Shown here piece after piece: positions 27,846 through 33,048 of a stretch of 33,048 nucleotides of DNA. Position 1 is the stretch's first letter. The number at the start of each line of letters is the position of its first letter. The stretch is from NCBI GenBank assembly GCA_019119975.1, contig DWVZ01000036.1, positions 1 to 33,048 of the forward strand, written 5' to 3'. The notes beneath the pieces are model-generated. The model was not told the DNA's origin, did no database searches, and was given only the letters and a program-made list of their open reading frames with translations. This stretch comes from Candidatus Blautia merdavium. GTDB lineage: Bacteria; Bacillota; Clostridia; Lachnospirales; Lachnospiraceae. The position numbers and the translations under genes were made by a program.

Positions 27846-28364
27846 TCAACTCTCCTTTAACTTCATCTTTGCCGCAATCCCCCACAGGAGCAGCACCAGG
27901 ATAAAAATTCCGGCGCACACTGCCATCCCGCCTGAAGAATGCAGATACAAAGAAACCGTTCCCAGCATCGGCACTCCGAGCACCACCTTGCCCACAAGCC
28001 TGGAAAATTTCACAGGCTGGACATCCGCTGATGCATTGGCATCGCCTTTTGTGATAAACTGCTGGTTCTCTTCATCAATCTCTACAACTCTGTGGGTGGT
28101 GACCAGATCCGTATCGGTCCCCATCACAAAGGTAATCCTGTCACCGGGTCTGATCTCCCCGGGCTGTGCCTGTTTCACATACACAGCGGAGCCTCTGGGC
28201 AATTCCGGTTCCATACTTCCTGTCGTGATACCGTAAATCTCATATCCCAGAAGCCTGGGTAAAGTAAGAGGCAGGGCAGTCAGGATCAGAACTGCCATAC
28301 AGGCAATCCCTATGCCGTTTAAAACTTTCGCCAGCCCGGCGCTTCCTCTCTTACTCTGCCTCAT
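27846..28364 (-). CDS. sipW: SipW-type (ER-type) signal peptidase I, copy 2
   Basis: YGITTGSMEPELPRGSAVYVKQ with catalytic Ser region, DLVTTHRVVEIDEENQQFITKGDANASAD with His replacing Lys; N- and C-terminal TM. Confidence 0.9.
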   Translation of the reverse strand: MRQSKRGSAGLAKVLNGIGIACMAVLILTALPLTLPRLLGYEIYGITTGSMEPELPRGSAVYVKQAQPGEIRPGDRITFVMGTDTDLVTTHRVVEIDEENQQFITKGDANASADVQPVKFSRLVGKVVLGVPMLGTVSLYLHSSGGMAVCAGIFILVLLLWGIAAKMKLKES

Positions 28365-29016
28365 ATACTTCCGTTACGATCTCCTGTCCCTCTGTATTTC
28401 TCCATGCGCAGGAAATAATATTTCCCTGGCTGTCTGTTGCTATCGCTGGTTCAAAATTCTCCGCCTGGATCGCCTCTGCTGTCACATCCACTATGATCTG
28501 CTGACCATAGGCTTCCGCTTCCCATTCTCCGGGAATCTTTACCTGGTCGAAGACAAAGACACTGTCATTTGCCTGCAGGATTCCGTTCTGACTGCCGCCT
28601 ATATAATAGCAGTACCACGTATTTTCCCTGTCCTCATCCGGTGTGACAAACCATTCTTCTCTGTTGATATTCAGATTGTCAATGGTAAGTTCCGGCAGCA
28701 GACCCTGGGGGCTTTCAATGGTGACGGATGCTCTGACATAGCAGTCCAGAGAATCTTCCGCAGCAGTGATGACCGGTCTTTTGGAGATTTCATCTCCGGG
28801 CCACACATTGTCCGGATCCTGGTATCCGATCCATGGACTGTCGGGATTCTGGGGATCTTCCAGCATATCCTCGGTCAGATCAATGTCTACATGTCCCAGT
28901 TCTACAAAGCGCAGTGCCTGCTCCTGGTCTGTAAAATAAGCCAGGGACGCACCCACCGCAGCCAGGGCGGCAAGACCTGCAATGCCGGCGATCTGAAATT
29001 TTTTCTTATTCTTCAT
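28351..29016 (-). CDS. TasA/CalY-like protein with SipW-type signal peptide
   Basis: MKNKKKFQIAGIAGLAALAAVGASLAYFTDQEQALRFVELGHVDIDLTEDM; WPGDEISKRPVI; VDVTAEAIQAE. Overlaps the sipW copy 2 start by 14 nt. Confidence 0.8.
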   Translation of the reverse strand: MKNKKKFQIAGIAGLAALAAVGASLAYFTDQEQALRFVELGHVDIDLTEDMLEDPQNPDSPWIGYQDPDNVWPGDEISKRPVITAAEDSLDCYVRASVTIESPQGLLPELTIDNLNINREEWFVTPDEDRENTWYCYYIGGSQNGILQANDSVFVFDQVKIPGEWEAEAYGQQIIVDVTAEAIQAENFEPAIATDSQGNIISCAWRNTEGQEIVTEVYEAE

Positions 29017-29046
29017 TCTTTCATTCTCCTTCGCTGCATTTCCCGC

Positions 29047-29895
29047 TTACCTGCCGCACATGGTCTGCAGGTGCTCCACAAGGTCACCAAAGGCTTCCGG
29101 TATCATATCGTCAGAACCTGCTTTCCAGGAATTCTCAATGGCTTCCCGGGAAGCCTGAAGGGTTTTGGCATGGATATCCATGGTATAATGAGCAGAGTCA
29201 TAACCGATTTCCGATCTGGTATAGGTAAATTCCTTTACCCCTTCCCCCTTCTCCTCATCATAGTATGCCTTCTGATAGGTTCCGGTAATGGTTGCTTCTG
29301 CCTTGGGATTCATGGTCACACTTTCCAGAAGCAGCGGGGATTCCTGTCCTGCCGGGACAATTCCCATGTAAAGGAAATAGTAGACGCCGTCTGCCGCGTC
29401 ATAGGTATAGACCCATTTCCCTTCATAGGATTCCGGATCTGCTCCCGGTTCATAGAGCGCCACATCCGCGCCGAAATTTTTCAGGGCAAGTTCCTCATAG
29501 GCAGTGATAGCTCCGTTTTCTTCTCTTACATCAAAGATCACAGGAAGGATTTCTCCTTCTTCCGCTACTACCACGTCCTGCATAGAATCGGTATCTGCGT
29601 CATACTGCTGCAGGATTACGTCTTCTCTCCTGACACAGTTCTCATCGAACCTTGCCGCGGCTACCAGATCCACGTTTCCGGTGTTGGTGATCTTGACTTC
29701 CTTCTGGACTTCCATGCCTGGTTTCCAGTCACTGGGCGGGTCGAATTCCTCTTCCAGTTCGGAATGGAATTCCCCCATGGTAAAAGTATTCCTCCGGGAA
29801 GCCTGGTCGCTGAAATACGCGACTGTGCCTCCCACCAGGAACACGCATAATACAGCAAGCAGGGCAATCAGTTTTTTATTCCTGTTTTTCCTCAT
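29047..29895 (-). CDS. BsaA/TasA-like protein with SipW-type signal peptide
   Basis: MRKNRNKKLIALLAVLCVFLVGGTVAYFSDQASRRNTFTMGEFHSELEEEFDPPSDWKPGMEVQKEVKITNTGNVDLVAAARFDE; start 29895 (ORF track 29934), overlapping the upstream sipW 3' end. Confidence 0.82.
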   Translation of the reverse strand: MRKNRNKKLIALLAVLCVFLVGGTVAYFSDQASRRNTFTMGEFHSELEEEFDPPSDWKPGMEVQKEVKITNTGNVDLVAAARFDENCVRREDVILQQYDADTDSMQDVVVAEEGEILPVIFDVREENGAITAYEELALKNFGADVALYEPGADPESYEGKWVYTYDAADGVYYFLYMGIVPAGQESPLLLESVTMNPKAEATITGTYQKAYYDEEKGEGVKEFTYTRSEIGYDSAHYTMDIHAKTLQASREAIENSWKAGSDDMIPEAFGDLVEHLQTMCGR

Positions 29896-30403
29896 TCTTT
29901 TCGGCCCTTTCTTGTTTTCCCTTTTTCTTCTCATCGGGAAAAAGACTGTCTAATACTACGCTCAGGATAATGATTCCTGCCATTGTCACAATCACAGGAA
30001 TCTGTTTTCCGTAATTGATAAAATATCCCGCATAGGGGATGGTGATTTTAGATGCCTTACCTGCCACGTCGTCGTAAGGAACCGGATTGCTGTCCGGGGT
30101 TTCGTTGGCGTCCCCCTGAGTCTCGAAGGTTCTCTCGATCTCGTTCTTTTTTATCACCCGGTGGGTCACCAGGGAATCCTCTCCGGCGTGGAAGGTAATA
30201 GCGTCTCCTGTCTGGATATCGTCGAATGTCGCTGGCTTATAGTAGATCACGCTGCCCACATGGTAGGTGGGCTCCATGCTGCCGGACAGGACCATGACAG
30301 GTTTCCAGCCCAGCAGTATGGGGGCTACCAGGAGAAGGTAGGCGGCGATTACTATGTAGACGATGTAGGACAGGAGGTTGAATAGGGTTTTTATGAGTTT
30401 CAT
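29876..30403 (-). CDS. sipW: SipW-type (ER-type) signal peptidase I, copy 1, with charged C-terminal tail
   Basis: MVLSGSMEPTYHVGSVIYYKP, DSLVTHRVIKKNEIERTFETQGDANETPD; terminal TM then FPDEKKKGKQERAEKNEEKQE. Confidence 0.9.
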   Translation of the reverse strand: MKLIKTLFNLLSYIVYIVIAAYLLLVAPILLGWKPVMVLSGSMEPTYHVGSVIYYKPATFDDIQTGDAITFHAGEDSLVTHRVIKKNEIERTFETQGDANETPDSNPVPYDDVAGKASKITIPYAGYFINYGKQIPVIVTMAGIIILSVVLDSLFPDEKKKGKQERAEKNEEKQE

Positions 30404-30447
30404 GTAGGTTTGTCCTGTTGTGAAAAGTTGTTATGTTGGATTAGGGA

Positions 30448-31311
30448 TTAGTTGGATGCTGTTGTAGGCATAGGCCATTTTGTGGGAATTGCATTTCCTT
30501 CTTCATCTTCTGTAGACTGACAAAGTTCTGTTACAATTGTCAGTACATAGTCAGCATCTGCATAGCCTTTTTCATCAGACTTCAACATAGTTTCAACCTT
30601 CTGATAAATTGTTTGGTTAGGATCTGTGATTTCCTCATCCAATCTTTTTGGGTTATCGTAGTCAATGGTTACTGTCTGGCTTCCATCTTCGTTTTCCGTT
30701 ACAATAAGTTTTCCTTTTTCCCAATTTTCTCCATCTAAACTAACCCAGTTTACGTCTACATAGGTTCCCATATCCGTTTCTGGCAGCAATGTTACAGACT
30801 GTAATAATGCATCTGTATCGTCTCCTGCTAAAATTTCTGTTGAATAATAATAACCATCCTTCCCATCTATCCAATCAGTTGTGTTAGTATTAATTTCTTT
30901 ATAAACTACGGAGCCACCTTCCGCTGGAATCGCAGCAGCACTTGTTGGGAAAAACAATGTATTCTTCTCTCCATCTTCTGTGTTGGAATACATCGGATAA
31001 CCATCCAGAGTAACCACCTCTACCTCTCCATCTTCGTTTGTGTCTTTTCTGGTCCAAGTTTCTTCAAATCTCACCCTTGCAAATATAGAATAATCTCCTG
31101 TATTGTTTACGGAAACTACTTTATCAACTTTTCCACCTGGTTCCCAACCATCACCTTCTTTTGGGTTGAATTCCTCCACGGTTTCTCCACCGTAAGAATT
31201 CGTTGAGAATGGGTTGTTAATGGTTGTAGTGCTGCTCCAATATGCCAGTGTTCCTCCTACTAATGCTACTGCTGCAACACCTGCTACTGCCACTTTACTT
31301 TTCTTATTCAT
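30448..31311 (-). CDS. BsaA-like SipW-dependent fibre/matrix protein
   Basis: MNKKSKVAVAGVAAVALVGGTLAYWSSTTTINNPFSTNSYGGETVEEFNPKEGDGWEPGGKVDKVVSVNNTGDYSIFARVRFEETW. Confidence 0.85.
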   Translation of the reverse strand: MNKKSKVAVAGVAAVALVGGTLAYWSSTTTINNPFSTNSYGGETVEEFNPKEGDGWEPGGKVDKVVSVNNTGDYSIFARVRFEETWTRKDTNEDGEVEVVTLDGYPMYSNTEDGEKNTLFFPTSAAAIPAEGGSVVYKEINTNTTDWIDGKDGYYYSTEILAGDDTDALLQSVTLLPETDMGTYVDVNWVSLDGENWEKGKLIVTENEDGSQTVTIDYDNPKRLDEEITDPNQTIYQKVETMLKSDEKGYADADYVLTIVTELCQSTEDEEGNAIPTKWPMPTTASN

Positions 31312-31360
31312 ATGGGCTACCTCTCTTTTCTTTTACTTTTCCTTTATATTTTCCTGATGC

Positions 31361-32200
31361 TTAGTTTAACGCTTCCTGCTCCAGTTCCCAATTCAGATCC
31401 AGATATGGAACCTCTGTTCCAAATGCTTCATCCACTGCCTCGTCTGTTGCCTGTACCACTTCTGCGGTAATGGTCAGTGTGTAGTCTGCATCACTGTATC
31501 CTTCTAATCCTTCCACAACTTTGTCTTCATAGTCCACTTTCAGCTCATCGCCTTTTACAAGACCTAATGCATCGCTTAATCCTTCCAGATCAACACTTCC
31601 GTCTTCCTGGATTAAATATGCATATCCGGCTGTTTCCAGATCAAATGGATTCGCAATTTTTGAGCAGGTCACTGTATAAGTTCTGTCTCTCTTACCCATA
31701 TCAACATCTGATTTTAATGTAACACTATCCAGGAATTTTTCTGTTGTAGTTCCCGGAGCCACCATATCTATGTAATAGAACCAGCCGTCTGTACCCTGTA
31801 CCCATTGTGTTCCGATCGCTTTTTCAACTACAGTATTATCCTCTTCTACTAAACCATCTGTAGCGTCTGCCTGCCAGGGAACAACAATAGCAGACTTATC
31901 ATTCTCTGATGTAATGGTTTTCACAGCCTCGCCGTCTCTGCTCCAGGTTTCATCCAGTTTTGCACGTACAACTACCGGTACATCTCCTGTATTTTCTACT
32001 TCCACATCTTTGTTTACTTCTGCGCCTGGTTTCCAATCGTCACCGTCTTTTGGGTTGAAGGTTTCCACCAGCTTTGTATCATAATTTCCGGTGTCAAACT
32101 GGTTTTCCGCTACATGTGTCTGATTGAAATATGCCAGTGTTCCTCCTGCTGCTACTACAACTGCTAAACCTAATACTGCTAATACTTTCTTGTTTTTCAT
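31361..32200 (-). CDS. BsaA-like SipW-dependent fibre/matrix protein
   Basis: MKNKKVLAVLGLAVVVAAGGTLAYFNQTHVAENQFDTGNYDTKLVETFNPKDGDDWKPGAEVNKDVEVENTGDVPVVVRAKLDETW; LTITAEVVQATDEAV; AGGAGG RBS. Confidence 0.87.
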   Translation of the reverse strand: MKNKKVLAVLGLAVVVAAGGTLAYFNQTHVAENQFDTGNYDTKLVETFNPKDGDDWKPGAEVNKDVEVENTGDVPVVVRAKLDETWSRDGEAVKTITSENDKSAIVVPWQADATDGLVEEDNTVVEKAIGTQWVQGTDGWFYYIDMVAPGTTTEKFLDSVTLKSDVDMGKRDRTYTVTCSKIANPFDLETAGYAYLIQEDGSVDLEGLSDALGLVKGDELKVDYEDKVVEGLEGYSDADYTLTITAEVVQATDEAVDEAFGTEVPYLDLNWELEQEALN

Positions 32201-32275
32201 ATGAGTTTCCTCCTGATATTTAATATTTTTCTTTTATAATGAACTGCCTCGCACAGTCATTTTTAAAATTGGTCC

Positions 32276-32893
32276 TTACTCTTTCGGACTCCATACTGCC
32301 TTTTTATCCGAATCGATTGATACATTCATATTCCATTCCTCTGAAACAGCACTGCTGTCAGCCTGAATCGCCTCTCCCACAACTTTTACATGCAGGACAT
32401 ATCCTGAATAGTTCGTTTCATGGGTGTCATTGGAAATTTCAGGAGTGAATGCAACAGATTTTAATGTCATACCAGTGGACGCCCCGGGGGCTAAAACTGC
32501 GTTATAGTAGTAATATCCCAAAGGTTTATCTTTCCCTTCTATATACCACTTTCCCTTCATTTCGTCTGACCAGTTCAGCGTATAAAAACCTTCCGGGATC
32601 TGCTGTACTTCAACGCCTTTGGAGTCTATCATGGATACTTCCACCTTAAATCTCATCAAGACATCTACATCACCCGTATTGGTGAAGGTTACTTCTTTTC
32701 TCTTTTCCTCTCCCGGAAGCCATTGATCGGCAGGATTGAAATTCTCAACTACTTCAATGGACGGATTGGCGGTGGAAAATGGATTTTTCAATTCACTGCT
32801 CTGAAAGAAATATGCATATACACCACCGATCAGCAGTACCAGGCATAATCCGGCGATGACAGCTATTTTTTTCCGGTTTCTTTTTCCTGTCAT
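32276..32893 (-). CDS. BsaA-like SipW-dependent fibre/matrix protein
   Basis: MTGKRNRKKIAVIAGLCLVLLIGGVYAYFFQSSELKNPFSTANPSIEVVENFNPADQWLPGEEKRKEVTFTNTGDVDVLMRFKVE; VKVVGEAIQADSSAVSEEW. Confidence 0.83.
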   Translation of the reverse strand: MTGKRNRKKIAVIAGLCLVLLIGGVYAYFFQSSELKNPFSTANPSIEVVENFNPADQWLPGEEKRKEVTFTNTGDVDVLMRFKVEVSMIDSKGVEVQQIPEGFYTLNWSDEMKGKWYIEGKDKPLGYYYYNAVLAPGASTGMTLKSVAFTPEISNDTHETNYSGYVLHVKVVGEAIQADSSAVSEEWNMNVSIDSDKKAVWSPKE

Positions 32894-33048
32894 ACTCCAT
32901 CACCGCCTTCCTGATTTCCCTGAGCAGGCGCCTGTGCAGACCAGGTTACCGTGCCGTCATCTCCCACTGTTGCAGTCATGTGCCAGGTGGTCCAGGTTGC
33001 GTCTGCGTTTACCTGCGCACTGTTCAGGGTTCCTGCGCTGTCGCTTGC
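32890..33048 (-). CDS. C-terminal fragment of an unidentified protein, first visible gene of the SipW/TasA-like cluster
   Basis: Open minus frame ASDSAGTLNSAQVNADATWTTWHMTATVGDDGTVTWSAQAPAQGNQEGGDGV-stop; TGA overlaps the next ATG (ATGA). Confidence 0.65.
   Translation of the reverse strand, partial: ASDSAGTLNSAQVNADATWTTWHMTATVGDDGTVTWSAQAPAQGNQEGGDGV

Noticed and set aside
28312-29850. 512-aa plus-strand ORF
   Set aside because: Lies antisense across three well-supported minus-strand genes (sipW copy 2 end, TasA-like genes); Cys/Phe/His-rich composition typical of shadow frames.

Overview
The window looks like a chromosomal segment from an anaerobic, spore-forming Clostridia/Lachnospiraceae-type bacterium (my inference from gene content and moderate GC). 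From 1 to about 21 kb it is mostly housekeeping: GntR regulator (partial), ispE, a SipL-like SPOCS/LysM spore protein with a PrcB-like lipoprotein, a PlsC-type acyltransferase, an AGCS alanine symporter, an L,D-transpeptidase-ddl-murF run, an aspartate-type aminotransferase, a Ca2+-type P-ATPase, a SAM methyltransferase, a type I asparaginase, a DUF1294 protein, aroC and a two-component system. From 21 to 25 kb there is a hemerythrin/Hcp pair and an Rpn-family PD-(D/E)XK protein that carries a strong in-frame internal start site (possible intragenic RpnS-like short product). The most unusual part is 25.1-33.0 kb: one long minus-strand cluster with two SipW-type signal peptidases, six proteins carrying SipW-type signal peptides (G-[GA]-x-x-A-Y-[FW]) related to TasA/CalY/BsaA fibre subunits, and two distal TM-anchored surface proteins that share an 11-residue V-[KP]-G-[DE] repeat. 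The cluster runs off the right edge. It reads as an expanded, multi-subunit TasA/BsaA-like extracellular fibre system with dedicated peptidases and possible anchors. No rRNA, tRNA, CRISPR array or complete mobile element was recognised.
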